In this document: positions 13,032 through 23,606 of the stretch, piece after piece | Numbering within the stretch: the first letter of the stretch is position 1 | Layout of the letters: every line of letters starts with the position of its first letter | Source of the DNA: Zingiber officinale | Lineage: Eukaryota > Streptophyta > Magnoliopsida > Zingiberales > Zingiberaceae | Direction: 5' to 3' | Assembly (NCBI RefSeq): GCF_018446385.1 | Contig: NC_055996.1 | Span: forward strand, 17,595,317-17,659,316 | DNA: 64,000 nucleotides | The notes under the pieces: model-generated | Seen by the model: only the letters and a program-made list of their open reading frames with translations | What the model was told of the DNA's origin: nothing | Database searches by the model: none | Translations under genes and position numbers: made by a program

Positions 13032-13055
13032 CTTGTGGCTCTGATGCCAACTAAT
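13032..13055 (-). other. primer-binding site and LTR edge of the gypsy element
   Basis: On the minus strand the sequence reads CCGGCA (an LTR end) then TTGGCATCAGAGCC, close to the methionine-initiator tRNA complement TGGTATCAGAGC. This places the 5' LTR of the minus-strand gypsy element to the right of 13055. The outer LTR edge, somewhere in 13.5-13.9 kb, cannot be fixed by eye. Confidence 0.6.
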
Positions 13056-15080
13056 GCCGGGCAGGATATCGATTATCCTGTGGGTTATCGAGAAATGAAG
13101 ATTAAGGAGAAAACAAAAAGAGGATCTTTCAAAAACAAAGAGAAATACGTTGTTCTTTTAGTTTTACCACAAAAAAGGAAATTTTATTATGAATAAAGGA
13201 TAATTCCTCAATATCTAAATAAGATTTTTATATATATCACAACCTATGACGCAAATAAAAGAAAGAAATTATAATTAATAGATCTTAATTTCAATCTTGT
13301 AAAGAAAGGAAATATATCTTAATTTCAATCTTGTAAAGAAAGGAAATATATCTTTTACCTGAAAAGAAAGATTCATAATTAAATGATCTTAACTCCAAAT
13401 AGGACACTAACCAAGACAAATCCTCTCCTATAAATACCAGGAATACTAAAATTATCCTAAATACCCTAAAAATGGAAATGACCAAATATAGTAAAATTGC
13501 TCTAAAAAGGGTTTAAATGATGGAATTTGGGGCCAAAATTTGGCTGTTATGATTTCACCCATAATACATGTAGGTTTTCAAATTCTATACACGTGACCAC
13601 CGACAACACTTGATTCTAAGTTCCAAGTGAAAAGTTATGCTCTTTTGAAGTTTGAAGAGTCATATTGGGCTTCATCATGGGTTGGGTCTACATTATAACC
13701 CGACTTGAACATAATTCGAAAATCCTAAACCTGAACACGAACCCGAACAACCTAACCAACTCGAATAACCTGACTGAGCCGATTAATAAGGATTTTTTTT
13801 TTTTACTATTTTCCTTATTATTTTTTTATTTTTATCTTAATAATTTATGATTATAATAGTAACATTTTTTTATTTGTTATTTGTTATTATGTACCTCAAA
13901 CATCTTAATTTTTCAAACAAAATTTGATTTAACTCTAAAAATCTATAAATCCTAAATTCAGTTAATCTAAGTTAATTCAAATCCAACTCAATCCTAACAC
14001 AATCCAAAAACTTCCAACACAAACCCGAAAAACTCTAATTCTAATCTAATATTTCTGAGATTGACTTGAATCAAATTGACAGGTTAAATTTATTTTTACG
14101 CCTTTAACGGGCACGCATAAACCCTCCCTAGTGTTCGACCATCTCAACCTAATCATCGTAACTTTGACAAGATAATTTTATTTTGTGTATTAGCAAATAG
14201 CTTTTATTTTAGTGGAACAAAGTCGAATCCTTAGTCAAGTAAAAAAAAAAATGATAATCTCAATTAGTCTCATTGACTATTTCTGGGATGACTGGTCCGG
14301 TCCTATGGAAGTTTTCCACCGACTACCAGAATAAATTGGGAAGCACATATGATGATCAACCTAAAAATTCAGCATCTTTTGATTACGTCCCTTAGTCAAG
14401 TAACTAGCCTAACATATTGTCTACTTAAACCCTACAACCTCGTAGTCCTAAAATATTAATCAAGGGCTCGTCCATTTGTAATTAGGACAAAACAGATGGG
14501 AGTTCCACGATTTTAGTGGCCAAAAAGTCAGTTGCTCGGACAAAAACGAAGTTGACAGTGAATTACGGATGAGGTCCGTCCTGCACTTCCCTACTTAATA
14601 CCTTTATGCCCACGCCACTGAAACACAACTAAACGTCATCATCGGCATTAATGGAGAAAGAACATGGATTACCTATCAAAAGCTTGGAGTTAATCATGCA
14701 AGAAAAGAACAGTCTGAGTCGACCTTTTGCGTCATGCCTATCTTCTTTATCGAAGAAAAAGTTTCTCCAGCAGTAGAATGCCAGACGCCAGTCAGGAAGC
14801 TCGTTTCGACGTCTGTTCTTGTCCAAGTGGAACTGTGGCAGTAGAATGCCAGAATCCAAAGGGAATATGTAAGACATGCAAAAGTGTAAAAGAAAATTGC
14901 ATCTCTTAATGGTCGATACTTATCAACGCGATGTTATTTAGTTTATCTAACAACAAAATCTTCTGTCGAGAAGATGAAGCAGAACAGAGCTGGATGTGCA
15001 TCAACCATGGGAACATTTTTTCCTTCCTCACTTCGCTCATTCATGTACAGTTACAACGAAGTCAGGGATTTGGCTTTATT
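13056..15080. other. probable gypsy 5' LTR, then SAUR downstream region
   Basis: About 13056-13600 is AT-rich and holds a short tandem duplication (13285-13350); it is the likely gypsy 5' LTR. About 13670-14110 is rich in CCCGAAC-type motifs and may be a decayed MITE. From about 14130 to 15080 the sequence is repeated at about 57100-57998 next to the second SAUR gene. No credible coding gene is seen. Open frames on both strands here do not stay in frame between the two copies. Confidence 0.5.
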
Positions 15081-15353
15081 TCAGTTAAGGGCGGCGGTGA
15101 GGGACCTGAAGACGACCTCCTCGCAGGGGATGGTAAGCCCCCTCTCGTGGTCGAACCCGAACTCCTCCTCCGCCTGCCGAAGTAGGCTCTGGAACTTGGG
15201 GTGGGCGAGGTAGGCGATGGGAACCACGAAGCGGCTCCGGTTCTCGCCCACGTACACCGCGAAGTGCCCCCTCGGCACGTCCGCCGTCTCGCCCTGCTTC
15301 CGGCCCAGGCTCGAACACCGCTTCAGTATCTGCTTGATGGTTGGCTTCCCCAT
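15081..15353 (-). CDS. SAUR family small auxin-up RNA protein, copy 1
   Basis: An intact intron-less 90-residue protein, the normal SAUR size. The N-terminus [20 protein letters not shown] is basic. The SAUR core follows: [13 protein letters not shown] (about 26-38), RFVVPI (about 41-46), [19 protein letters not shown] (about 51-69) and GLTIPCEE (about 72-79). This is the SAUR50/SAUR16-like pattern. Known family: such SAURs inhibit PP2C.D phosphatases, keeping plasma-membrane proton pumps active and promoting cell expansion. The start is the ATG at 15353, since it gives the canonical length; longer upstream extensions have no homology. A TATA box lies 71-80 bp upstream. A second gene at 57999-58271 differs by three residues (T to A, A to S, E to Q). 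Confidence 0.95.
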   Translation of the reverse strand: MGKPTIKQILKRCSSLGRKQGETADVPRGHFAVYVGENRSRFVVPIAYLAHPKFQSLLRQAEEEFGFDHERGLTIPCEEVVFRSLTAALN

Positions 15354-15423
15354 GCTTAAATTTATCGAAGAAGAAAAAGAGGAGGAGGAGTGAAGCGTAT
15401 GCAGCAAAGGGAGCTCTCTGAGA

Positions 15424-15433
15424 GATATATAAG
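15424..15433 (-). promoter_or_regulatory. TATA box of SAUR copy 1
   Basis: On the minus strand CTTATATATC, about 75 bp before the ATG, followed by a CT-rich leader. It is conserved in the second SAUR copy at 58311-58320. Function is inferred from position. Confidence 0.6.
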
Positions 15434-16548
15434 CAGAGGGAGGAAGAAACAGAGCATGTGGAGGGTTGTGAGAAACCATGGAAGCGTGACGGGCCCAGTG
15501 AACATGCGGGCTGAAGGTTGGCTGCGGTTGTTGGCCCTTTGAAGGACAAAGCCTGGCCCTCCTCTCGCCATGATCTATCCGTAATGCATCCAGCTTGAAG
15601 TTGTGGGGAGCCACTGTTTTCTTGCAGTAAAGAAACAAGTATAAAATGTATCTAATTGACATTTTAATGAGCACTTTACTTTTTTGTTTGTTTGTTTAGT
15701 TGTTTCTGAAGCTGTTTTGTAGTTTGCTATTAATACAATGTTAATTGACTTCTGTGAACTAGACGTTTCATGCAAAAGCGGCACTTGCGTGGAACTCGGG
15801 CTAAGGCCATTCGTCCAGGTTAGCTTAAGTTGCGAGTTCCTTCCTAAATTTGGCTTTGCGGGATGACGCTCGGCCCCCCGGCCTACTGCTTGCTTGCTCG
15901 TCGAAAGAAGAGAGGCCCGGAAGCCTGGGAATTTGACAGGTAAGCACTTCTTGAGGATATGACAGAACAATCACTAATCAGTGTGTGAACATCTGAATAG
16001 CAGCAAAAGCAATCTAACGACGAATAATGGCAATCATAATTTTTATGCTGGCAATGAACTTCTGTTCATTTTTAGGATAAAATTGAAGCCGATTTTCAGG
16101 GGTTATTATAATGGGATAAAGGATTAATTTTTTAACAGGTACATATCTTTGAGGAAACAAAAATTCCTGTCACGGGACTATATGATAGCTATTTGACTAT
16201 ATGATTTAGTCAAATTAAAGAAACTTTTGTCATATGATCGTTAAAGGATGTTCAGAGAATCATCAAGATGATCCTGATCAAATTAAAGAAACTTTCAAGA
16301 TTTAGTTGAAAAGTAACCATTGACTTGTTTAATCCCTTTAGTCTTCAACAAGAAACTTGCAAGATGATTGTGTTGAAAAGTAACCATTGACTTGTTTAAT
16401 CCCTGATGGATGTACTTTGGCCAAAATTGAACAAGTTGGCAAGAAAATAAATGGCATGATATGAACTGATGAAGATAGCAATGCATGTGATCTTGACACT
16501 CTCTTTACACAGCTAATTCAGTGAAAGACTCAGAGAAGCAAAGCAGAG
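15434..16548. other. SAUR copy 1 upstream region
   Basis: Non-coding. The part to about 15970 matches the region upstream of SAUR copy 2 (58321-58850). Sequence around 15935-16100 also matches 59235-59400. From about 16251 it enters the direct repeat shared with 56291-56740. Within 16283-16409 a short tandem duplication repeats the AAAGTAACCATTGACTTG block. Confidence 0.6.
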
Positions 16549-16710
16549 TGTTGGAAATTGCTTTTCCGAATAAAGCGCGTTGTCAATCTCTATCGAAAGA
16601 GATAGCGAAGAATATGTATGGAGATATTTAAACCTAATCGGAATAGTTTTGTTTTGATATTAAAGTCTCTCTCGACTATGAAATGAGATTTTGAGATATT
16701 TTAAGGACTT
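16251..16710 (+). repeat. direct repeat X, left copy
   Basis: This segment is closely similar, in the same orientation, to 56291-56740. Shared blocks include TTCAGAGAATCATCAAG, the run through GGCAAGAAAATAAATGG, and TGTTGGAAATTGC at 16549 (56573 in the other copy). The copies flank the whole nested-transposon block. The similarity covers host sequence and the first 160 bp or so of the copia LTR, then stops. Confidence 0.8.
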
Positions 16711-16861
16711 CATATGAGACAATAATTTCTTTATTAGAGGATATTTTATTAGTTTATTTATTTATTTATTTATTAGTAGTTTAGGAGTTTTTCCTATTTT
16801 ACACTTATAATACTATTTATACTGCACACATCATTCATAAAGATTATATTATCAACTTTCA
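16549..16861 (+). repeat. probable 5' LTR of an Ale-type copia element
   Basis: It begins TGTTGGAAATTG and is followed at 16865-16876 by TGGTATTAGAGT, a primer-binding site with two changes from the methionine-tRNA complement TGGTATCAGAGC. A short LTR of about 310 bp fits Ale/Retrofit-type copia elements. The 3' edge is placed at the CA before the primer site and may be off by a few bases. Confidence 0.6.
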
Positions 16862-16950
16862 CCATGGTATTAGAGTGCTAAGCTTGACAATAATTAATTG
16901 TTCTTCTCTCCACAAACCCTAGCCACACGCCACCATAGCCGCCGCCCACA

Positions 16951-17659
16951 ATGGCCAGCGCTGCTGACAACACCTATTGGCCGCCTTCCACGAAAGCTCT
17001 TGATTTGTCTTCTAATCTTGTGGTTCTCAACGTCAATGATCAAGCACCGTTAAAACTCACCACTTCTAATTATTCGGCCTGACGCTTGCAATTCACGTCT
17101 CATCTATTCGGGTATGAATTACTAGGATTTGTTGATGGCTCACATCCCTAACCCTTGTACAGATAATGCCTACAAACGCCATGCTCCCTCAGGCGATCCT
17201 GATCATATTCTCTAGCTCTGCTAGGATCAACTTCTCCTCACTGTTATTATTGGATCAATGTCTCCTACACTTGTGTAGTTTATTTCTGCATGCACTTCAT
17301 CTAGAGATGTGTGGTAGATGCTGGAGAGAACCTATGCTGCTCTCTCACATGTTAGGATTATGAGCTATCATCAAAACCTTGTTAGCCCTTACCAAGATAA
17401 CAGATCTTTCATTGATTATATGGAAGATATCAAAAAAATATTGATGCTCTTGCGCTTATGAATATCAAAGTTGACTTTAATGAACTCTCTATTTGCATCC
17501 TGAATGGTTTTAGCCAAGACTATTGCAATATCTCACATGCTCTACACGTGCTTGATATCACTATTACCTTTGGCGAGCTCTTCGAGCATCTCCTTAGCTA
17601 TGAGTCCGGTTAAAAACCTTGACAACATCTTCATCTTCGACACCAGTGACTGCTCTTGT
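16951..17659 (+). pseudogene. Ty1/copia gag, decayed (Ale/Retrofit type)
   Basis: From ATG at 16951 the frame reads MASAADNTYWPPS and then, with interruptions, a segment like VVLNVNDQAPLKLTTSNY and a relic of the following W-R-L-QF block, typical of Ale-type copia Gag. An in-frame stop follows at about 17080 and further stops and shifts later. It is split by element E at 17660. The glycine-arginine-rich Gag tail (SNSRGGR) resumes at about 31930. Confidence 0.7.
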
Positions 17660-18740
17660 TGTTGGTGCAGGTTGCACTAACGGTCGAACTCAGGTTTTAA
17701 TGAATAATAAAGTAAGTTAAGTTAGGTTTGTTATGATCTAACGATATAACTAAGTGTGCAGGAGAAGTCTATATAGGTTGACGGGTTGACCAGATATCTG
17801 GCAAGAAATCCAACTAAGTCGACGGGTTGACCGGATAGCTAGTACGAAGTCCATATAGGTCGATAAGCTGACCGGATATCTAGCACGAAGTCTAGCTAGG
17901 TCAACGAGTCGACCGGATAGCTGGCACGAAGTCCAGATAGGTTGACAGGTTGACCGGATGTCTGTCAAAGCGGTAAGTTAAGGTAAGTCACTGGAGGGGA
18001 GTGACTTGGTGAGGACGCGTTCCTCGTTTGAGGGAACAGTAGGTGTCGATCCAACTTAGATCCATTTCAAAAATCTAAGTTGAGATCTTGACTAGATTCT
18101 GGTCTCGAGAAGAAGGAATCTAATTATTACTCTATTTTTATAATTGTGCTAACTTTTGGTTTGCAGGGTAGTATAATGTTTATTGCCTCTGACTAATCTT
18201 TTTCTTGCAGGAAAAAGTTTTGCTGGAAAAAGTGGTCCGAACGCCCAGAATGCAAAAGTCTATCTTGTCCTAAACGTGGAGCGCGCTGATTGGCTGAGTC
18301 GACGTCACAGTTCAGGTGTCCGGAAGGGATCCGAGCGCCCGGAGCTACTTATATAAGAAGCCTTCCGCTAGAGCATGAAACACAACTTTCTACCATGATT
18401 GCTCTATTGTGCACTACTCCAAAGATGCTCCTACGATGTTGCGAAGCACCTCCGACAACCTACGACTCAATTTTATTTTCCTTGTTGTCGGTAATTTAGT
18501 TTTATAGTTCTTGTACTAATCTTGTAACTCTTTTCACAAACTATTAGTGGATTGCCCAATGAAAGTACTCGACGAGTGCGAGCCTTGGAGTAGGAGTCGA
18601 CGAAGGCTCTGAACCAAGTATAAGCTTGGTGTGTTAGCATTGTTCTTGTTTTTCTGTTTCTGCTGCTTACTCGATTAAGTTTCAACGATCGCGATTCAAC
18701 CCCCCCCCCCCCCCCCCCTAGTGAACTCTACAATCCAATA
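17660..18740 (+). repeat. 5' LTR of element E
   Basis: Begins TGTTGGTGCAGGTTGCAC and ends TCCAATA, where the 3' LTR has TCCAACA. It carries about five imperfect 41-bp units at 17763-17965 containing GTCGACGGGTTGACCGG-like cores. A TATA box (TATATAAG) is at 18350-18357. A run of 19 C near 18700 replaces the eight-C run of the partner LTR. Confidence 0.85.
18350..18357 (+). promoter_or_regulatory. TATA box of element E 5' LTR
   Basis: TATATAAG, conserved in the 3' LTR at 31537-31544 and preceded in both by a GCGCCCGGAGC-type block. Likely start region of the element transcript. Confidence 0.6.
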
Positions 18741-18742
18741 AG

Positions 18743-18754
18743 TGGTATCAGAAC
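18743..18754 (+). other. primer-binding site of element E
   Basis: TGGTATCAGAAC, two bases after the LTR end, one base off the initiator methionine tRNA complement. Confidence 0.8.
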
Positions 18755-19077
18755 GGGTACCGCTCTGAATTGGTACAACCACCAATCAGGCAAAGGGGGT
18801 CTTTTTTAAAAGAAAAATTATATATCGTTTGTGATTAAAAATAATTCTTACGTCCTTCATTTTTTTCCTTTAATTTTTGTTTTAAAAGTTCACTACAATT
18901 TTTTCACCATTAGTTATAACTGACGAAATAACCCTTCTGGTAAAATTTGTCATAATATTTTTTTATTATTATTTTCAAAATTTTTGAAATACCTTCGATT
19001 CTTTATCTCCCACAGTACTTACCCCAAGAAAAAGTCTTGGAAATTGTTTCGTATCTATATTTTTTGCAAGTATATCA

Positions 19078-20310
19078 ATGTCTCATCAAGAAGGATGGAG
19101 CATCTGCGAACCGTCACCATATGAGATATACGAGAGATACAAATTCAATTTATGGAGGATGCAGATGGAAAGCTTCATCTTTATGAATGACTTTGATGGC
19201 GACATGGCACTGAAACGATCAACCCAGAACTTGGAAGCAAACCAGAAGGTAATAAATTTAATTTCAGATCTATTACTTAATTAAGTTACATGCACGATAG
19301 GAAAGGTTAAGGATACCCACGAGTTTTGGACCTGCCAGACCAAGCTTCACGAGGAACCGTTGGAGTTAGAGAATCAAGTCAAAATCAAATCCAAACTCGA
19401 GTCAGATCCAATGAAGAAGCCTACTGAATTAGGGGATGCGCTTAAGGGCAGTATAATTTACCAAAATACCCTTACCAGTAGTAGTTTAAATTATCTGCAT
19501 GATAATCTATATAATTATGAAATTATCCCTAGTATGCTTCATGACAATCTAGATTTTGATCAAATCAATCAAAATTTTGATCAAATTGACATCAACCGTG
19601 ACTTGGTCAAACAGAACATTGATCAAATCAATTCAGACACATTAATAAATTCAGAAAACTTAAAATTAAAGAAAATTTAGAAACAATTAATTTAAACATT
19701 AAAATAAATTTGAATTTAAAAAATAATGAAATAGATTTAGATAAAATCACTAAATATCTTAATAAATTATTTAATAATCTATACAATATCAATCTAGAAA
19801 ATTCTATCCAAAAACAAAATAATTTAATTAATAAAAAATTAAATTATAAAGATAGACTAATCTAATAAATTCAACTAATAATATAAACTTGAAAGATAAA
19901 GAAAATATAAGGATAAATTCAAACACTTTAATAAAATTAAAACCAAAGTTAACAAATTCAAAATTGAATAATAAAGATAACATCTTAAATAAACATAATC
20001 TAGAAAATTCAAAATCAACAATTAATACCAAGTTAAAAGATAAACAAATATAATTCAAACAATTCGAATTTAAAAACTAATAAAAACTTAAACACTAAAA
20101 ATAATCTTAACTTAATAAAATTAAGATTTAAAGAAAATTTAAATATTAAATACACTACTTTAAAGAAGGACACTTTGACCAATTTAATTCATTCAAAAAT
20201 TAAAAATTTAAATTTAAATTACAAATTAAATATTAAAATCTTAACTAAAATTAACCTTAATTATAAAAAAATATTAAAAGGAAAATCAATAATTCAGGGG
20301 AGGCTCCAAA
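19078..20310 (+). pseudogene. Gag-like stub with long Asn/Lys/Ile/Leu-rich tail, decayed
   Basis: The frame from 19078 reads SPYEIYERYKFNLWRMQMESFI, like the N-terminal Gag block of SIRE-type copia elements. A stop ends it at 19284. A second piece (19360-19680) reads KLHEEPLELENQVKIK and then repeats like FDQINQNFDQIDINRD. Beyond its stop the same kind of protein continues in a shifted frame to about 19864 (ENLETINLNIKINLN, then KITKYLNKLFNN), and similar Asn/Lys-rich stretches can be read with further shifts to about 20310. I see a decayed coding region with a low-complexity, possibly coiled-coil tail. Its function is unknown. Confidence 0.55.
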
Positions 20311-20419
20311 TTAATTGACACCTCCAAAATAATAGATTACTCGATTGGGTAATTAGGACTAGTTTAAATAGGGACAACGGTTTAACTTGACAAACAGTAC
20401 TGGTGAAGTTTTGGATGAT

Positions 20420-20424
20420 AATAG
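20420..20424. repeat. target-site duplication of G (left)
   Basis: AATAG, identical to 27025-27029. Confidence 0.93.
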
Positions 20425-22120
20425 TGTTGGTGCAACCTTAGGTCAAGGTTGACCTGGTTGACCAGACTCGAGTTGACTTGACTCGAGTTGTGTTTTGATG
20501 TTTGACGAGTTATGTTTGACAATGTTTGACGTGAACAGAAAAGTTGTATCTTGATGATTGACAAGGATACAAGCTTGGGAGATTGTGGGTGCAACCCGTG
20601 GTCAAGGTTGACCTGGTTGACCCGAGGTGAGTTGACCAGACATCTGGTGAAAAGTCCAAGCAGGGAGCTTGGAACGGGAAAAGTCCAAGTATGGAGACTT
20701 GGCATGGAGAAGTCCAAGTATGAGAACTTGGCAAGTGGAAGTCGGAGAGGGCTCGGTAGCTTGTTCTCCGGACTAGGTCAGAGAGGGCTCGGTAGCTCGT
20801 TCTCTGGACCGGATGTGGAAAGTCCTGGTGAGTGAAGCCAGGCAGACGGATAAGTCCTGGTGAGTGAAGCTAGGTGAAAGTCCTGGTGAGTGAAGCCAGG
20901 CAGTGGGAAAGTCCTGGTGAGATCCTGGTGAGTGAAGCCAGGTGAAAACCCTAGTGAGTGAAGCTAGGTGAAAGTCCTGGTGAGTGAAGCCGGGCAAGGG
21001 AAAATCCAAATGGATCAAGGGTGATCGGACATCTGGTGTTGAGAATGTCAAGTAGGTCAAGGGAGTGACCGGATACTTGGCACGAAGAGAAAAGTCCAAG
21101 TGGGTCAAAGGGATTGACCGGACACTTGGTGGGGAGTCTTAGCAGGTCAAGGGAGTGACCGAATGCTAAGCATGATGTATCAACAGGTCAAGGTTGACCT
21201 GATGTTGGTGTGGGAGACTTGGGACTTGGTATTGGGAAAAACCAAGCTCTAGATCGATCTGGGGACCGATCCAGTGATACGGCTGATCGGTCTGGTGACC
21301 GATCAGTAACCAAACAGAATGGTTCTGTGGATTATCTGATCGGTCTGAAGACCGATCAGGAAGCAAATAGAAGAGAAGAAGGAGAAAGGCTGATCGGTCC
21401 AGGGACCGATCAGACTCCTCCTGGACCGATCAGGACATAGCTTGATCGGTCCAGGCTTAGCCTGATCGGTCCCCAAGACCGATCATGGACAGTGTGGACC
21501 GATCAGGTTGGAGCCTGATCGGTCCAGGACTAGCCGTTGTGAGTGACAACGGCTAGATCTCGGTCTTCTGTGTCTTCTTCTTCCTTCACAGGTTTGCAGG
21601 TTCAGCTATATAAAGAGTCGAGCGACTCTACAAGTTCTTCTTCTTGCCTCTGCAAGTTCTTCCAGGTTCCTTCTAAGAGCTTTGCTGAGCTCGTACTTCT
21701 TGAAGCTTCGCGTGAGCTTCCCTGCTGCTGGCATCCGTGAAGCTGCTGCTTCATCAACGGATCTCCAGACGAGAAGGCAAGCTTGTTTGTTTTACATTCA
21801 TATTGTCTTGTGCTTCTTTGTATTTTGTGTACTTCTATCTTGCTGTTGCAAGAGTTATTGTGGCGAGGTTTCTCCACCCAGAAGGAGTTCATATTAGCCG
21901 ATTTTCCAGGGTTTCATCCACCGACGGATTGATAGGCTTCGTCCACCTTACGGACACGCCGAGGAGTAGGAGTATCATCTCCGAACCTCGTTACATCGTC
22001 GAGTTCGAGTTTGAGGTTTGATCTTTCCTTTTTGCGCTAACCTAATTCGTAGAAAGAAACGTGAAATTGGGGTCGGCTATTCACACCCCCCTCTCTAGCC
22101 GCGTCCATCGATCCTAACAA
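20425..22120 (+). repeat. 5' LTR of element G (1696 bp)
   Basis: It has three sequence zones. First come GTCAAGGTTGACC-type dyads (20440-20660). Next is a tandem array of AAGTCCTGGTGAGTGAAGCC-type units (about 20819-21000). Then comes an array of TGATCGGTC/GACCGATCA half-sites (about 21246-21530). A TATA box (TATATAAAG) follows at 21607-21615, so the half-site array sits in U3 just ahead of the promoter. Confidence 0.92.
21246..21530. repeat. GATCGGTC/GACCGATC hairpin array in the G 5' LTR
   Basis: A series of short inverted half-sites spaced by a few bases. One, at about 21391-21412, reads TGATCGGTCC, AG, GGACCGATCA: a perfect 10-bp stem with a two-base loop. The partner LTR has the same motif array at about 26140-26410 but a different arrangement. 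Confidence 0.85.
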
Positions 22121-22122
22121 GT

Positions 22123-22134
22123 GGTATCAGAGCA
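22123..22134 (+). other. primer-binding site of element G
   Basis: TGGTATCAGAGC, two bases after the 5' LTR end; complement of the 3' end of initiator methionine tRNA, the usual plant copia primer. Confidence 0.9.
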
Positions 22135-22181
22135 AGGTTGCTCTTCGTCGGATTAACACCCAAGGGAGCACAAGCTAGAGA

Positions 22182-23606
22182 ATGGATCAACTTGGAGGAG
22201 ACGTCACGATTCCACCCTTCTACGATCGCGACGACTTCGCGTTTTGGAAGGTAAGAATGAAGTACTTTCTTATGACTAACTTAGTTAATTGGAATTGTGT
22301 ACAAGTAGGTTTTGTTCCTCCAAGGGATGAAGAAGGAGAAATTCTTGAAAAGAAGAGGTGGACGAAGGAACAAATCCACCAATCCGTAATCAACGACGAG
22401 GTAATGAAAATTTTTGAATTCTCATTACCTAACGATATCTTGTGTAAGATAGGTGGTTACAACAATGCCAAGGAATTGTGGAACAACTTGGCCAAGTTCC
22501 ATGAGGGAAGCTCCAATTCAAGTCATGAAGAGGAGTCAAGTGAGTCAAGTAGCTCACTTCATGGAGGTAAGGAATTAGAAGTTGAGGGCTACTCAACATC
22601 TAAGGAAGAGGAGGAGGAGAGTTCTTCTTCAAGATTGGAGCAAGAAGAAGAAGCCTCTACTTCCGGAAGGGATGAAGAAGAAAGCATACAACCATCCTCA
22701 ACCCTAGGTAATTCAAGCAATTTACTTTCAAGTAAATTACATATAATGTGCTTTGAGTGTAGGAAATTTGGGCATTACAAGAGTAAATGTCCAAGGAGGA
22801 TTAGGAAGACTCCACCGGCGCCAAAGGTCAAGAAAGTCGAAGTCCCGATACGCAAGGGTAAGGAGCATGTGGTGTGCTTCCAATGCAAGCGAAGGGGACA
22901 CTATAGGAGCCAATGTCCGAGGGGGAGGCAATCTCACAAGGACAAGAGACCGAGCACGTCTATAGGGGGAGCTAAGGCAAACCCTAAGGTAATCTTTAAG
23001 GCACACTCTTGCAATTCTAGTAGGATGCATGCTAGTAGCCTTATTGCTATTGTCAATAATAATAAGCATGATAACTATAGTAATCGATACACGTGCTTAG
23101 GTGCCAAACATGTTAGTCTAGATAAGGACAATACTAGAAAAACCAACCCTAGAATTAACTCATCTAAGGTTAAGGAAAACCTAGGTAGAAATCCCAAAAC
23201 ACCTAGACATATGTCTAGGAATACCTCAAAGATAAATGACAAATTAAAACTTGAGGTATTAGAAAAGGAAAATCAAGTCTTGAGGTCAAGACTTGACAAT
23301 TTAGAAAAGGCCCTTAAGAATTTAGAGAAGTTAACTCAAGGGCCTAAGGGTCAAAAATCAAAGCTCACTTATCATAATGTTCCATTCGATTATGGAACAA
23401 GACCTAGGGCTAGAAAGACCATCACCAAGGTCACAAGGGGAGTCACCCCTAGAGTTGATCTTGATGAGTCCCAAATGACCAAGGCTTTAAAGCCTAGGAG
23501 GGTCATTAGGAGGGTTGCTAGGGAAGTCATCCCTAGTGAATATTTAGTGAACCCAATGAGCTCAAATAGGTATTGGGTTCCTAGGAGCGTGATTCCATCA
23601 CGCTAG
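22182..23606 (+). CDS. Gag polyprotein of element G, intact, no pol fused
   Basis: 474 residues, first ATG after the primer site. The N-terminal capsid-like part starts with PPFYDRDDFAFWKVRMKYFL and includes AKELWNNLAKFHEGSS, as in SIRE-type Gag. A Glu/Ser-rich acidic stretch follows (about 108-170). Two CCHC zinc knuckles lie at about 189-202 (CFECRKFGHYKSKC) and 227-240 (CFQCKRRGHYRSQC). A predicted coiled coil is at about 352-386 (LEVLEKENQVLRSRLDNLEK). The C-terminus has a repeated basic module with V-x-P (VTRGVTPRVDL, VAREVIPSEYL) and ends WVPRSVIPSR. It packages retrotransposon RNA. It stops where SIRE-type elements normally continue toward protease; enzymes must come from another element. 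Confidence 0.93.
   Translation: MDQLGGDVTIPPFYDRDDFAFWKVRMKYFLMTNLVNWNCVQVGFVPPRDEEGEILEKKRWTKEQIHQSVINDEVMKIFEFSLPNDILCKIGGYNNAKELWNNLAKFHEGSSNSSHEEESSESSSSLHGGKELEVEGYSTSKEEEEESSSSRLEQEEEASTSGRDEEESIQPSSTLGNSSNLLSSKLHIMCFECRKFGHYKSKCPRRIRKTPPAPKVKKVEVPIRKGKEHVVCFQCKRRGHYRSQCPRGRQSHKDKRPSTSIGGAKANPKVIFKAHSCNSSRMHASSLIAIVNNNKHDNYSNRYTCLGAKHVSLDKDNTRKTNPRINSSKVKENLGRNPKTPRHMSRNTSKINDKLKLEVLEKENQVLRSRLDNLEKALKNLEKLTQGPKGQKSKLTYHNVPFDYGTRPRARKTITKVTRGVTPRVDLDESQMTKALKPRRVIRRVAREVIPSEYLVNPMSSNRYWVPRSVIPSR

Noticed and set aside
14651-14890. Possible plus-strand peptide gene starting MEKEH, present in both SAUR units (14651 and 57568)
   Set aside because: A one-base length difference between copies shifts the frame right after MEKEH, so it is not under coding constraint.
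15085-15549. 154-codon frame overlapping SAUR copy 1
   Set aside because: Same strand, other frame of the SAUR gene; high GC at third positions opens it. The true SAUR frame has the conserved domain.
15354-15674. N-terminal extension of the SAUR frame to 197 codons
   Set aside because: SAURs are about 90 residues; the extension crosses the TATA box and leader and is not homologous to anything I know.
21246-21530. CRISPR-like array of short repeats
   Set aside because: Repeats are inverted half-sites with tiny irregular spacers in a plant LTR; no cas genes and a eukaryotic context.
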